A DNA stretch of 64,000 nt from Flavobacterium gelidilacus DSM 15343 (GCF_000422685.1 NZ_KE383905.1:193065-257064), one strand, 5' to 3'; positions 27,419 to 36,874 are shown, counted from the stretch's first letter. The notes: generated from the sequence alone by a model not told the origin. Numbers and translations: made by a program.

Positions 27419-27901
27419 TTATTTCCAACCGCAAACTATTGCTCCCATAATTGTCATTACAACAACCCAATAACCCGAAGTTATAAAAACATATTTCCAT
27501 GATTTTTGTTCAAATAGTGCATTGGTTGCAACAATTGGTAAGCCTAAGAATAGTCCTGAAATAAATCCGTGAAAAGCACCGTGCTTGTAAGTTCTAAAGG
27601 CATCCATATAATCAGCCATAAATGCATTGTATGATGGAAGTGCTTTTGAAGCGTCACCACCAATCATTCCCATTGCGCCAAATTGATGTATAGTTAATAC
27701 TTGCATCATAAAGGCAAACATAAAAGCGAAAATAAATGTAAATCCAAATATTTTCAACATGTTGCCTTGTCTTGCTTTTTCATCAGTCATTCCAATTTCA
27801 TTCATCCAAATTGTTCCAAATACTTTTGGATTGTACCAAATAAACCCCACAACAAAACTTGATAAGGCAGCCACCAGAATCGCTAAGAAGTTAATTTCCA
27901 T
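27419..27901 (-). CDS. DUF1761 family membrane protein
   Basis: The 160-residue protein has four membrane segments and the family pattern FVVGFIWYNPKVFGTIWMNEIG near the N-terminus, then HGAFHGFISGLFLGLPIVATNALFE and YWVVVMTIMGAIVCGWK at the end. DUF1761 proteins are widespread and of unknown function. It appears to be a single-gene unit between two terminators. Confidence 0.85.
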   Translation of the reverse strand: MEINFLAILVAALSSFVVGFIWYNPKVFGTIWMNEIGMTDEKARQGNMLKIFGFTFIFAFMFAFMMQVLTIHQFGAMGMIGGDASKALPSYNAFMADYMDAFRTYKHGAFHGFISGLFLGLPIVATNALFEQKSWKYVFITSGYWVVVMTIMGAIVCGWK

Positions 27902-27982
27902 ATTTAATATAATTTATTGGTTAGTATATCAAAGATAGAAAATTAAATAATTAGATAAACAATTGTTAAAATTAGAGCTAAA

Positions 27983-28012
27983 AAAACCCATCATATTTCT
28001 ATGATGGGTTTT
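27983..28012 (-). terminator. Terminator after the J-domain/KTSC gene
   Basis: A perfect 12-bp stem (AAAACCCATCAT / ATGATGGGTTTT) with a 6-base loop lies 18 bases after the stop of the minus-strand gene, followed on that strand by further T residues. Confidence 0.8.
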
Positions 28013-28030
28013 AAAGTGTATTTATGTTAA

Positions 28031-28483
28031 TTATTCTGCAGCAACTAATTTACTAGAACTTCTGTATAAAAAGTTTGTATAAACATGTCTTCTTGCAAAA
28101 CGACTTGGTGATTCAGCATTAACCATTTTTACATAAGTGTTTCTTGGAACACCAAAGTATTCAAACTTAGAACCATCAAGAAATTGAATGTATAAAACGG
28201 TTTTGTCCATATAAAAATCTCCAATATTGAAGTTTTTTATAGTCGCTTCATAAGCATCTTTTACTTTTTCTTGCGTTTCTGGAGCAATACTAACTAAAAA
28301 GTGATACGCTTCAATAACGTTTTTACTTTTTTCTTCAGCAATTAATCTCTCATCTGCATCAGCAATAGTATCAGGATGATCTTCCTTCATATTGTTTCTG
28401 TAAATAGTTTTTAACTCTTTTAGAGTAACGTTTTTGTCTACGTTTAATAATTTTCTGTACTCAGCAATTTTTTTAGTATTCAT
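28031..28483 (-). CDS. J-domain-like protein with KTSC domain
   Basis: The 150-residue protein from the ATG at 28483 (an upstream extension to 28540 lacks similarity) starts with a DnaJ-like helical region (KIAEYRKLLNVDKNVTLKEL, then IYRNNMKEDHPD, where HPD is the Hsp70-contact motif). It ends with a KTSC domain (VLYIQFLDGSKFEYFGVPRN, FLYRSSSKL). A J-domain fused to KTSC suggests a cytosolic Hsp70 partner whose target-binding part is the KTSC domain; the target is unknown. Confidence 0.85.
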   Translation of the reverse strand: MNTKKIAEYRKLLNVDKNVTLKELKTIYRNNMKEDHPDTIADADERLIAEEKSKNVIEAYHFLVSIAPETQEKVKDAYEATIKNFNIGDFYMDKTVLYIQFLDGSKFEYFGVPRNTYVKMVNAESPSRFARRHVYTNFLYRSSSKLVAAE

Positions 28484-28652
28484 ATGTAAAGCAATATAAA
28501 AAGTCATGCTTAATTTGATGACTTTCAGGTTTTTATTCAAATTGGGTGCAAATGTAGTTTAATATTTTTATATTCTGAAAGAAATATGATTTTTATTATT
28601 TAATGTAGTTTAAAACTTTTGGTTTGCTGTTGCTGATTAACCAGATTTGACC

Positions 28653-29456
28653 TTAAGTTAAAATATACTTCTGAATTACTTCAGCTACACCATTGTTGTT
28701 GTTTGAAGCAACAATTACGTCTGCTTTATCTCTAAGTTCAGGTGTAACGTTATCTACCCAAACACCTAAGCCAGCATATTCAATCATGGTTAAGTCGTTT
28801 TCTGCGTTTCCGACAGCTATAATTTCACTTTGACTAATGTTTAGTTTTTTAGCTAATAATTTTAAGCTTTCTGCTTTGTCGATTCCGTGTTGAGCTACTT
28901 CTAAGAAAAATGGTTTTGACATAGTAATGCTCAAATGAGGCATTGCGACTTTTAATTCTACTTCTACTTTCTTTAAGTAACTTGGCTCTTCTAGAAGAAT
29001 GCATTTTACTGCATTTGTTGTAACAGCCTCAAGAAAACTAGTTACTTTGTTATGCGTTAAGCCTGTTATATTTTTCTCAATTTCAATATATTCAGAATCT
29101 TTTTCACTTACAATTTCATTATTTATATAAGTAATAATATCTGTTTTACTTTTTATACTAAAATTATATAATTCATGAATCTGTTCTTTTGATAAAGTTT
29201 GTTTAAAGAGAACTTCATCATCTTTAACGCTGCTAATTATTCCGCCGTTAAATGATATTATGTAAGAATTATTTAAATCCATTTCTAATTCTTTTGCAAA
29301 GACAGTCATTGCTGAAGTTGGTCTTCCTGAAGCCAAAATCACATGAATTCCTTGTTTTTGAGCTTTTAGAATCATTTCTTTATTTAGTGCAGATATTTTA
29401 TGGTCATCTGTCAACAAGGTGTCATCCATGTCTAAAACCAACATTTTGTATGGCAT
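28653..29456 (-). CDS. Cof-type HAD-IIB family phosphatase
   Basis: The 267-residue HAD hydrolase from the ATG at 29456 starts MPYKMLVLDMDDTLLTDD, with nucleophile D9 and D11. ILASGRPTSAM is motif II, a C2-type cap follows, and VGNAENDLTMIEYAGLGVW is motif IV. The frame is open further upstream, but that part lies before the recognisable motif and next to a tRNA terminator. Cof-type enzymes dephosphorylate sugar phosphates or cofactor precursors; the substrate cannot be told. Confidence 0.9.
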   Translation of the reverse strand: MPYKMLVLDMDDTLLTDDHKISALNKEMILKAQKQGIHVILASGRPTSAMTVFAKELEMDLNNSYIISFNGGIISSVKDDEVLFKQTLSKEQIHELYNFSIKSKTDIITYINNEIVSEKDSEYIEIEKNITGLTHNKVTSFLEAVTTNAVKCILLEEPSYLKKVEVELKVAMPHLSITMSKPFFLEVAQHGIDKAESLKLLAKKLNISQSEIIAVGNAENDLTMIEYAGLGVWVDNVTPELRDKADVIVASNNNNGVAEVIQKYILT

Positions 29457-29525
29457 TATTTGTCCCAAATTACTATTAAACATTTCTTTTTGAAATCTTC
29501 TACAACCTTTTCGTTCGTTATAAAA

Positions 29526-29555
29526 CAAAAAAAAACTTCATATTTCTATGAAGTT
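29526..29555 (-). terminator. Terminator of the tRNA pair
   Basis: On the minus strand a 9-bp stem (AACTTCATA / TATGAAGTT) with a 4-base loop is followed by a T run, 7 bases after the second tRNA. Confidence 0.75.
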
Positions 29556-29561
29556 TCTTAG

Positions 29562-29634
29562 TAGCGGGAACAGGACTCGAACCTGTGACCTTCGGGTTAT
29601 GAGCCCGACGAGCTGCCTACTGCTCTATCCCGCG
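29562..29634 (-). tRNA. Initiator tRNA-fMet (CAT), copy 2
   Basis: The 73-base cloverleaf begins CGCGGGA and has anticodon CAT in the loop CTCATAA. The anticodon stem has three G-C pairs (TCGGG / CCCGA) and there is no Watson-Crick pair at 1-72 (C against T); both are marks of an initiator tRNA. The CCA end is not encoded. It is identical to the copy at 29669-29741. Confidence 0.97.
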
Positions 29635-29668
29635 ATGTGCGTTTGTAATTTCAATAAAATTAACCTAG

Positions 29669-29741
29669 TAGCGGGAACAGGACTCGAACCTGTGACCTTC
29701 GGGTTATGAGCCCGACGAGCTGCCTACTGCTCTATCCCGCG
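29669..29741 (-). tRNA. Initiator tRNA-fMet (CAT), copy 1
   Basis: Same 73-base sequence as the gene at 29562-29634, with the GGG/CCC anticodon stem and a C-T mismatch at 1-72. It is nearest the promoter, and the 34-base spacer indicates one transcript for both tRNAs. Confidence 0.97.
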
Positions 29742-29752
29742 ATTTGTGAGTG

Positions 29753-29782
29753 CAAAAGTACAACGATAAATTGAATAAACAA
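29753..29782 (-). promoter_or_regulatory. Promoter of the tRNA-fMet pair
   Basis: On the minus strand TTG (29780-29782) is followed after 19 bases by TACTTTTG (29753-29760), a perfect Bacteroidetes-type promoter ending 11 bases before the tRNA. Confidence 0.75.
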
Positions 29783-29830
29783 ATCTTTTTTTAAATAATG
29801 TTTTTATTTTATCTATTGCGTTGATATGAC

Positions 29831-29838
29831 TACCTTTG
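29831..29838 (+). promoter_or_regulatory. -7 element of the era promoter
   Basis: TACCTTTG matches TAnnTTTG and lies 19 bases before the era start codon; a -33 TTG at ideal spacing is not seen. Confidence 0.5.
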
Positions 29839-29857
29839 CAAAAATAATAAGTATATA

Positions 29858-30742
29858 ATGGATCACAAAGCAGGTTTTGTAAATATCATCGGTAACCCTA
29901 ATGTAGGGAAATCAACTTTAATGAATGCCTTAGTAGGAGAGCGTTTATCAATCATCACAAGTAAGGCACAAACTACTCGTCATCGTATTTTGGGAATCGT
30001 TAATGGAGATGATTTTCAAATTATTTTTTCTGATACTCCAGGAATTATTAAGCCAGCCTATGAATTACAAAACTCAATGATGAACTTTGTGAAAAGTGCT
30101 TTTGAAGATGCTGATGTTTTAATTTATATGGTCGAAATAGGAGAGAAGGACTTAAAAGATGAAGCTTTTTTTAATAAAATTATATATTCAAAAATACCAG
30201 TTTTATTATTATTAAATAAAATAGACAAATCAAATCAGGAACAATTAGAAGAGCAAGTAGATTTTTGGAAAGAAAAAGTACCAAATGCAACTGTAATTCC
30301 AATTTCGGCATTAGAGAATTTTAATGTTGAAACTGTATTTAACATGATTAAAGAATTATTGCCTGTTTCACCAGCTTATTATCCAAAAGATGCTTTAACA
30401 GATAAGCCAGAACGCTTTTTTGTGAATGAAACTATTCGTGAAAAAATCCTTTTGAATTATGAAAAAGAAATTCCGTATGCTGTAGAAATTGAAACGGAAG
30501 AGTTTTTAGAAGATGAAAATATAATTCGTATTCGTTCTGTAATTATGGTTGAAAGAGAAACTCAAAAAGGAATCATTATCGGACATAAAGGTGGTGCACT
30601 TAAAAAAGTAGGAATGCAATCTCGTGCTGATTTAGAAAAATTCTTTGGAAAACAAATTCATATTGAATTATACGTTAAAGTTAATAAAGATTGGCGAAGC
30701 AGTAGTTTTCAATTAAGAAGATTTGGCTACAATCAAAAATAA
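29858..30742 (+). CDS. era: GTPase Era
   Basis: The 294-residue GTPase helps mature 16S rRNA and assemble the small ribosomal subunit. G1 is GNPNVGKS at 12-19, G3 is DTPG at 59-62 and G4 is NKID at 120-123. The C-terminal KH domain (about 200-285) carries GHKGGALKKVG. It is transcribed alone, between the tRNA pair (divergent) and a terminator. Confidence 0.98.
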   Translation: MDHKAGFVNIIGNPNVGKSTLMNALVGERLSIITSKAQTTRHRILGIVNGDDFQIIFSDTPGIIKPAYELQNSMMNFVKSAFEDADVLIYMVEIGEKDLKDEAFFNKIIYSKIPVLLLLNKIDKSNQEQLEEQVDFWKEKVPNATVIPISALENFNVETVFNMIKELLPVSPAYYPKDALTDKPERFFVNETIREKILLNYEKEIPYAVEIETEEFLEDENIIRIRSVIMVERETQKGIIIGHKGGALKKVGMQSRADLEKFFGKQIHIELYVKVNKDWRSSSFQLRRFGYNQK

Positions 30743-30762
30743 TACTGAATTATCATTTATAT

Positions 30763-30796
30763 AAAAAAACACTAACCGAAAGTTAGTGTTTTTTTT
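30763..30796 (+). terminator. Terminator after era
   Basis: AACACTAAC pairs with GTTAGTGTT around a CGAAA loop, with A and T runs on the outside, so it can also stop the convergent gene. Confidence 0.85.
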
Positions 30797-30801
30797 ATAA
30801 A

Positions 30802-31299
30802 TCAGAACTCTATAACTCTATCCATTAATGCATCAAGTTTGTGCATTTGAGGTTGGCATTTTTTTCTATTTATTCTTGCCTGAAAATATAAAGCAAACCA
30901 AAAAAGTACCATCAATCCCATTATAATAAAATCTAAAGTTGTGGATTGTTTTAATCTCCAATGTGAATAGGCTATCATAGAAAAGATCAAAAAGATTCCT
31001 GCAATTATAAAATGTAAAAACATAAAGAAAGTCCAAACTGTCTGATCGGGTCCATATAAGCCTTTTATGTTTGTGGTTTTGTCTTCGTTAGCAGTTAATT
31101 CTATTTGTAAATGAGGTGAATAATATTTTCTTTTGGCTAACGTAATAAAAAAGAAAATATGAGGATCTGAAATTTTAATACTATAATTCTCTTTGACTTC
31201 AAGTTTAATTTTAGCGGCATTTTCAAGAATTTCTTCCATTGATTTGTCAACATCTTTGCTAAAGCTTGGTCGTAATGCAATTGTGTTTTCTATTTCCAT
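30802..31299 (-). CDS. Membrane protein, paralogue of 31948-32442
   Basis: The 165-residue protein from the ATG at 31299 has a soluble N-terminal half and two membrane helices (about 92-112 and 122-142). The segment YGPDQTVWTFFMFLHFIIAG is nearly the same as YGPDPVLWTLFMFLHFIVAG in the paralogue at 31948-32442, and both end in a QMHKLD/QMHELE-like helix. The family is not recognised. The two paralogues flank a GNAT gene on the same strand, so this looks like duplication around it. Confidence 0.75.
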   Translation of the reverse strand: MEIENTIALRPSFSKDVDKSMEEILENAAKIKLEVKENYSIKISDPHIFFFITLAKRKYYSPHLQIELTANEDKTTNIKGLYGPDQTVWTFFMFLHFIIAGIFLIFSMIAYSHWRLKQSTTLDFIIMGLMVLFWFALYFQARINRKKCQPQMHKLDALMDRVIEF

Positions 31300-31351
31300 T
31301 TCTATAAGTATAATTAACAATTGTTAAACTAAATTACTTAAAAATATTTAA

Positions 31352-31945
31352 TTATAATCTTTTTAAGATATTTTCTTTAACACTATTGTCCCATTCTTGT
31401 TTTAGAATACTTAAAATAATACTATCACGTCTTTCTCCATTGGGTCTAACCCCATTACTTCTTAAGACTCCTTCTATTTGACAGCCGATACTTTGCATGG
31501 CAGCAATGCTTTTTTTATTGGTATTGTCTGCTCTAAATTCAACACGTTCCATATTCATTTTTTCGAAAGCAAATTCTAATAATAAATATTTACAGTTTTT
31601 ATTTAATCCAGTACCTTGAAAATCTTTGCCATACCAAGTGTAGCCTAGTTGTAGCGTTTTGTTTGAAAGCTGAATATCATAAAAACGTGTGCTTCCAGCA
31701 TATGAATTGGTTTTCTTATCAAAAACTATGAATGGATAATCAACTCTATTTTTTCTTTTTTCAAGGGCAACTTTAAGGTAATTTTTCAATTCATTTTCAT
31801 TACTTGCTGGTAGTAAGGAATAGCGCCAAAGTTCAGGTTCGTTGATTGAAAAGTGTATTAAATTTTCTACATCTGAAAATTCTAAAGGTCTTAAAATAAC
31901 GCTTTCATTTTCAAGCGTGTACTTTTTATTGAAGTCGAAATCCAT
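31352..31945 (-). CDS. GNAT N-acetyltransferase (RimJ/RimL-like)
   Basis: The 197-residue protein matches the RimJ/RimL-type acetyltransferases: ENESVILRPLEFSDVENLIH at the start, LGYTWYGKDFQGTGLNKNCK with the acetyl-CoA-binding Q/RxxGxG-like turn, and ADNTNKKSIAAMQSIGCQIE with GVLRSNG near the end. The acceptor is unknown. It follows the 164-residue membrane paralogue by 2 bases and precedes the 165-residue one by 52, so the three are probably one operon. Confidence 0.85.
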   Translation of the reverse strand: MDFDFNKKYTLENESVILRPLEFSDVENLIHFSINEPELWRYSLLPASNENELKNYLKVALEKRKNRVDYPFIVFDKKTNSYAGSTRFYDIQLSNKTLQLGYTWYGKDFQGTGLNKNCKYLLLEFAFEKMNMERVEFRADNTNKKSIAAMQSIGCQIEGVLRSNGVRPNGERRDSIILSILKQEWDNSVKENILKRL

Positions 31946-31947
31946 AT

Positions 31948-32442
31948 TTATTCAATGATTTTTTTGAATAATTTTTCCAATTCATGCATTTGAGAAAGTC
32001 CTCTACTTCTGTTTAATCGGGCAATGAAATAGAGTAAAAACCAAATAATAGTCATGGAAAACATGATCATTAAATCAAATTTGAACGGTTCATTAAGAGA
32101 CCATTTTGAATAGACAATGACCATGAAAATAAAAAAAACGCCTGCAACTATAAAGTGGAGAAACATAAAAAGTGTCCACAACACAGGATCTGGCCCATAA
32201 GTTCCTTTTATGAAAGTATTGCCATCTTCCATTTTTTCTAAAGCAATTTTTAGATTTGGAGAATATTTTTCTCTAAGTAACATTCCTATTGAAAAACGTA
32301 TGTATTGTTCGGTTATTTTTATTCTATAATCAGGCTCAACTTTGTTTTTAAGTTTTTCACAACTTGCAATTATAGCTTCAATGGGTTTTGAAACTACTTT
32401 ATCAAATCTATATCTTAGTTTTAATTCTTTGTCTGGTTCCAT
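31948..32442 (-). CDS. Membrane protein, paralogue of 30802-31299
   Basis: The 164-residue protein has a soluble N-terminal part and two membrane helices (about 88-110 and 120-140), with TYGPDPVLWTLFMFLHFIVA in common with its paralogue and IARLNRSRGLSQMHELEKLF at the end. No family is recognised. It is the first gene of the three-gene group and divergent from der. Confidence 0.75.
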   Translation of the reverse strand: MEPDKELKLRYRFDKVVSKPIEAIIASCEKLKNKVEPDYRIKITEQYIRFSIGMLLREKYSPNLKIALEKMEDGNTFIKGTYGPDPVLWTLFMFLHFIVAGVFFIFMVIVYSKWSLNEPFKFDLMIMFSMTIIWFLLYFIARLNRSRGLSQMHELEKLFKKIIE

Positions 32443-32537
32443 AAATGGATTTTAGTTTCGGATTACTAAATTACAATTTATTTTATTAACGTAAAAGTAT
32501 TATTTTGTTGTATAACTAAAGGTTAGTTAAAAAAACG

Positions 32538-32545
32538 TACTTTTG
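32538..32545 (+). promoter_or_regulatory. -7 element of the der promoter
   Basis: TACTTTTG matches TAnnTTTG and lies 18 bases before the der start codon. The nearest TTG upstream (32508-32510) is further than usual. Confidence 0.45.
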
Positions 32546-32563
32546 CACTTTCAAATATAAGTT

Positions 32564-33874
32564 ATGAATAATATTGTTGCCATTGTAGGTAGGCCAAATG
32601 TAGGAAAATCAACTTTTTTTAACCGATTAATACAGCGTAGAGAAGCGATTGTAGATTCTGTTAGTGGAGTTACTCGTGATAGAAATTACGGTAAAAGTGA
32701 GTGGAATGGAAAAGAATTTTCTGTAATTGATACTGGTGGGTACATTAAAGGCTCTGATGATATTTTTGAAGCAGAAATAAGAAAACAAGTAGAATTAGCT
32801 ATTGACGAAGCTGATGCCATAATTTTTGTGGTTGATGTGGAAGAAGGAATTACTCCAATGGATGATGAAGTTGCTAAGTTATTGCGTAAAGTAAAAAAAC
32901 CAGTTTTATTAGTTGTTAATAAGGTAGATAATGCCATGAGAACTAATGATGCTTTAGAGTTTTATAACTTAGGATTAGGTGAATATTTTGCTATTTCTGG
33001 AATGACAGGAAGTGGAACAGGTGAATTACTAGATGAATTAGTAAATATTTTACCTGAAATGCCAGAAGTAACTGAAGAGGAAAATCCATTGCCACGTTTT
33101 TGTGTGGTTGGAAGACCAAATGCAGGTAAATCATCATTTATTAATGCCTTAATTGGTGAGGATAGATTTGTAGTAACTGATATTGCAGGAACAACTCGTG
33201 ATGCCATTGATACAAAATACAATCGTTTTGGCTTTGAATTTAATTTAGTTGATACAGCCGGAATTAGAAGAAAAGCAAAAGTAAAAGAAGATTTAGAATT
33301 TTATTCAGTAATGCGTTCTGTTCGTGCTATTGAAAATAGTGATGTTTGTATCTTAATGATTGATGCAACTCGTGGGTTTGAAGGTCAAGACCAAAGTATT
33401 TTTTGGTTGGCAGAAAAAAACAGAAAAGGAATTGTAATTCTAGTAAACAAATGGGATTTAGTCGAGAAAGACACGATGACTACAAGAGATTACGAAAGAA
33501 AAATTCGTGAAGAATTATTGCCTTTTACAAATGTGCCAATTCTTTTTGTTTCAGCCTTAAACAAACAACGTTTAATTAAAGCTTTAGAAGTGGCTGTAAA
33601 TGTTTTTGAAAATAGAAAACACAGAATTCAGACTTCTAAATTTAATGATATTATGTTGCCGATTATTGAACATAATCCGCCACCAGCATTAAAAGGTAAA
33701 TATGTAAAGATTAAATATTGTATGCAGTTGCCTACGCCAACACCACAGTTTGTGTTCTTCTGTAACTTGCCTCAATATGTTAAAGACCCTTACAAACGTT
33801 TTATAGAAAACAAATTAAGAGAAGAGTTTAATTTTGAAGGAGTTCCAATCGAAATTTATTTTAGACAGAAATAA
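32564..33874 (+). CDS. der: GTPase Der (EngA)
   Basis: The 436-residue GTPase acts in assembly of the large ribosomal subunit. It has two GTPase domains in tandem: GRPNVGKST at 9-17 with DTGG and NKVD, then GRPNAGKSS near 184 with DTAG and NKWD. The C-terminal KH-like domain (about 350-436) contains [13 protein letters not shown]. Length and motif order are normal. It has its own terminator. Confidence 0.98.
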   Translation: MNNIVAIVGRPNVGKSTFFNRLIQRREAIVDSVSGVTRDRNYGKSEWNGKEFSVIDTGGYIKGSDDIFEAEIRKQVELAIDEADAIIFVVDVEEGITPMDDEVAKLLRKVKKPVLLVVNKVDNAMRTNDALEFYNLGLGEYFAISGMTGSGTGELLDELVNILPEMPEVTEEENPLPRFCVVGRPNAGKSSFINALIGEDRFVVTDIAGTTRDAIDTKYNRFGFEFNLVDTAGIRRKAKVKEDLEFYSVMRSVRAIENSDVCILMIDATRGFEGQDQSIFWLAEKNRKGIVILVNKWDLVEKDTMTTRDYERKIREELLPFTNVPILFVSALNKQRLIKALEVAVNVFENRKHRIQTSKFNDIMLPIIEHNPPPALKGKYVKIKYCMQLPTPTPQFVFFCNLPQYVKDPYKRFIENKLREEFNFEGVPIEIYFRQK

Positions 33875-33877
33875 TTG

Positions 33878-33905
33878 AAAAGCACCCAAAAGGGTGCTTT
33901 TTTTA
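33878..33905 (+). terminator. Terminator after der
   Basis: A perfect 10-bp stem (AAAAGCACCC / GGGTGCTTTT) with an AAAA loop is followed by T residues. Confidence 0.9.
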
Positions 33906-34002
33906 TAAAATCTTGTTAAAATCTTGGTAAGAATTTTTCTATGAGTGCAATAAATTTTTTATTTGTCAGTTATTAAGAAAATCAATCATCAATCAAATTT
34001 TT

Positions 34003-36789
34003 ATGTTAAAAAAAATTACTCTAATTGCAACTTTATTATTTGCATGCCTTGGCTTTAGTCAAAATACTTTTCAACTCTCAGGAAAAATAATTGACAGCGA
34101 TTCGAAATCACCTCTAGAATCAGCAACAATTTATCTTACTAGTGTAAAAGATTCTACCATTATTGATTATACAATTTCTGATAAAAGCGGAAATTTTTAT
34201 TTAAAATCAAGAAAAACAGAATCACCAGTAAATTTTAAAGTTTCTTACAACGGTTTTCAGAATTATAATAAGAAAATTGATAATATCTTAGCAGATAAGG
34301 ATTTTGGAACAATCGAAATGTTTCAGCAAACTTCACAATTAAATGAAATAGTAGTTAAAGGTGAAATCCCACCAATTCAAATAAAAAAAGATACTTTAGA
34401 GTTTAATGCTGGTTCTTTTAAAGTTAGTCCAGATGCAAATGTTGAAAAATTACTAAAACAATTACCAGGTGTAGAAATTGACGAAGAAGGAAAAATTACA
34501 GTCAACGGGAAAGAAGTAAATAATATTTTAGTCAACGGAAAACCTTTCTTTGGTAAAGACGGAAAAATTGCTACTCAAAATTTACCAGCAGATATGATTG
34601 ATAAAGTGCAAGTAACTGATACTAAAACTAAAGCAGAAGAATTATCAGGGAAAGCTTCAACTTCAAATGAAAGCACAATAAATTTAACCATTCAGGAAGA
34701 TAAAAATAAAGGAATGTTTGGTAAAGCTACTGTTGGATTAGGAACAGATAAACGTTATGAATCTAGTTTGTTGTTTAATTATTTTAAGGATGCTCAGAAA
34801 GTTAGTGTTTTAAGTTCTTCAAATAATATTAATTCTGTTGGTTTCTCTATGAATGAGATTTTTGACAATATGGGAGGAGGAAGAAATCGATCAGTTTGGG
34901 CAAATTCCGATAGTGGTGCTTTTAGTATAAATGGAATGCAGTTTGGTGGAAACACAGGAATTACTCGTTCTAACTTAGTTGGAATTAATTATGCAGATGA
35001 ATGGTTTAATAAAAAAGTTGATCCAAATTTTAGCTATTATCTAAACACTGCCATCACAGAAAATAAAAACAGAACAAAACGAACAAATTTATTACCAACA
35101 GGAACAACTAAAACAGATGCTGAATCATCCTTTAAAAATGATGTTGTTGGTCATAATTTTTCATCAGAATTTGAAATTAAAATCGATTCAACAGCAACTA
35201 TTTATTTGAGTCCATCTTTTTCTAAAAGTGATGGAAAGACACAAAGCGAAAGTTTTTCGAAATCATTTGATGGAGATGATGCTTTGTTAAACGAGTCTGA
35301 TGGTTCAGATTTTAGAGAAACAAATAATAGTAGCTTTAAAAACAATCTTTATTTTAATAAATCATTTAAGAAAAAAGGAAGATCTGTTAATTTTGAATTC
35401 AATAATGAAAATTCTAACAATAAAAACAAGTTAAACACAATTACGAATACTGTTTTTTATCAATCTGGAAACACAAATGATAGTAGAAATCAGAATATAT
35501 TTAATGAAGAAATTAATAATAAATACAGAATTGAATTGGGGTATAGTGAACCTGTAAATGATTCACTAACATTTAATTTCCAAAATTATTTAGATACTAA
35601 TAAAGGTACTGATTCTCAAAACACTTATAATTTTAATAGTGTTTCTAATCAATATGATGTTTTTAATGATTTGTTGTCAAATACTATTGACTCAAAGAAT
35701 AGTAAATTTGGTTCAACAGTCGGATTGCAATTAAATAAAAATAAAATTAGTGGTAATTTAAATGTTGGAGCTGATTTTTTAGGGTATAATAATCAATCAA
35801 ATTATTTAGGAACAATTACAACATTAAAAAACAATTATGTTTTTCCAAAAATAAGTAGTTATATGAGTTATAAAGTAGCAAAATCAAAATCTATTTATGC
35901 TAATTTTAATTATGAAGCTTCTTTACCTAATGCAAATCAATTATTGCCTTTTGAAAACTTGGCCAATCCATTAAATACCATAATAGGAAATGCAAGTCTA
36001 AAACCTACTGAAGAATACAGTTCGTATATGAATTTTAATAATTATGATTATGCCACTCGTTCTGGCTTTTATACTTATTTTGGGGGTAATGTTAGAAAAA
36101 ATGACGTAGTAAGTTCAACTGTTTATGATTCCGATTTTAAAGCGACCACAACTTATGAAAATGTAGATAAATCATACAATGCTTTTGCTGGTTTTAGCGT
36201 TAATAAATCCTATAAAAAAGAAAAAAGAACTATTAAATATGGTTATGGAATTTGGATGAATTACAATTTTAATCAAGGTTTAACAAATGCAGCGTTGTAT
36301 GAATCTAAAGCATTAAGTTTAAATCCAAGGGTTAATTTTTCATACATAATTGAAGATAAGATTACTATTTCACCTTCTTATAGATACAATTATAATATTA
36401 CTAAGTTCGATAATTATGTTATTGATAGAACAGATAATTTTAGACATATATTCAAATTAGAAACCACAAGTTATTGGCCAAAGAATGTTGTGCTAGGAAA
36501 TGATTTTGGATATAATTATAACTCGAATATAACAGGTGGATTTCAAAAAGACTTTTACTTATGGAATATTAGTTTAGGATATAATTTCTTTAAAGATCAA
36601 TTACTTGCGAAGGTAAAAGTGTATGATGTGTTAAATCAAAATGTAAATGCAACAAGAAGTATATCTCCAACTTCAATCACAGATTCAGAAAACACCGTTT
36701 TACAACAATATGTAATGTTTTCTTTAACCTATAAGTTAGAAAAATTTGGTGGCAAAAAGAAAAATGATAACGGAATATTCTTTGATTAA
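34003..36789 (+). CDS. Outer-membrane beta-barrel receptor-like protein
   Basis: The 928-residue protein has a signal peptide (MLKKITLIATLLFACLGFSQ). A carboxypeptidase-regulatory-like beta domain follows (about 23-110, LSGKIIDSDSKSPLESATIY), then a plug-like domain (about 120-220, with VEKLLKQLPGVEIDEEGKIT and VNGKPFFGKDGK). The rest is a large outer-membrane barrel of the OMP_b-brl_3 type with many Tyr/Asn-rich strands. Such proteins resemble TonB-dependent receptors but often lack a SusD partner, and none is seen here. The substrate is unknown. Confidence 0.87.
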   Translation: MLKKITLIATLLFACLGFSQNTFQLSGKIIDSDSKSPLESATIYLTSVKDSTIIDYTISDKSGNFYLKSRKTESPVNFKVSYNGFQNYNKKIDNILADKDFGTIEMFQQTSQLNEIVVKGEIPPIQIKKDTLEFNAGSFKVSPDANVEKLLKQLPGVEIDEEGKITVNGKEVNNILVNGKPFFGKDGKIATQNLPADMIDKVQVTDTKTKAEELSGKASTSNESTINLTIQEDKNKGMFGKATVGLGTDKRYESSLLFNYFKDAQKVSVLSSSNNINSVGFSMNEIFDNMGGGRNRSVWANSDSGAFSINGMQFGGNTGITRSNLVGINYADEWFNKKVDPNFSYYLNTAITENKNRTKRTNLLPTGTTKTDAESSFKNDVVGHNFSSEFEIKIDSTATIYLSPSFSKSDGKTQSESFSKSFDGDDALLNESDGSDFRETNNSSFKNNLYFNKSFKKKGRSVNFEFNNENSNNKNKLNTITNTVFYQSGNTNDSRNQNIFNEEINNKYRIELGYSEPVNDSLTFNFQNYLDTNKGTDSQNTYNFNSVSNQYDVFNDLLSNTIDSKNSKFGSTVGLQLNKNKISGNLNVGADFLGYNNQSNYLGTITTLKNNYVFPKISSYMSYKVAKSKSIYANFNYEASLPNANQLLPFENLANPLNTIIGNASLKPTEEYSSYMNFNNYDYATRSGFYTYFGGNVRKNDVVSSTVYDSDFKATTTYENVDKSYNAFAGFSVNKSYKKEKRTIKYGYGIWMNYNFNQGLTNAALYESKALSLNPRVNFSYIIEDKITISPSYRYNYNITKFDNYVIDRTDNFRHIFKLETTSYWPKNVVLGNDFGYNYNSNITGGFQKDFYLWNISLGYNFFKDQLLAKVKVYDVLNQNVNATRSISPTSITDSENTVLQQYVMFSLTYKLEKFGGKKKNDNGIFFD

Positions 36790-36810
36790 TTTGTTTTAAA
36801 ATTGGATAAT

Positions 36811-36848
36811 AAAAAACTCGTCTAGTTAATTAACTAGACGAGTTTTTT
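36811..36848. terminator. Bidirectional terminator, 38-bp perfect palindrome
   Basis: The 38 bases form a perfect palindrome with arms that start AAAAAACTCGTCTAGTTAA. It separates the receptor gene from the convergent small membrane protein. Confidence 0.85.
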
Positions 36849-36874
36849 TATTTTATAATTTGATTATTGCTGTT

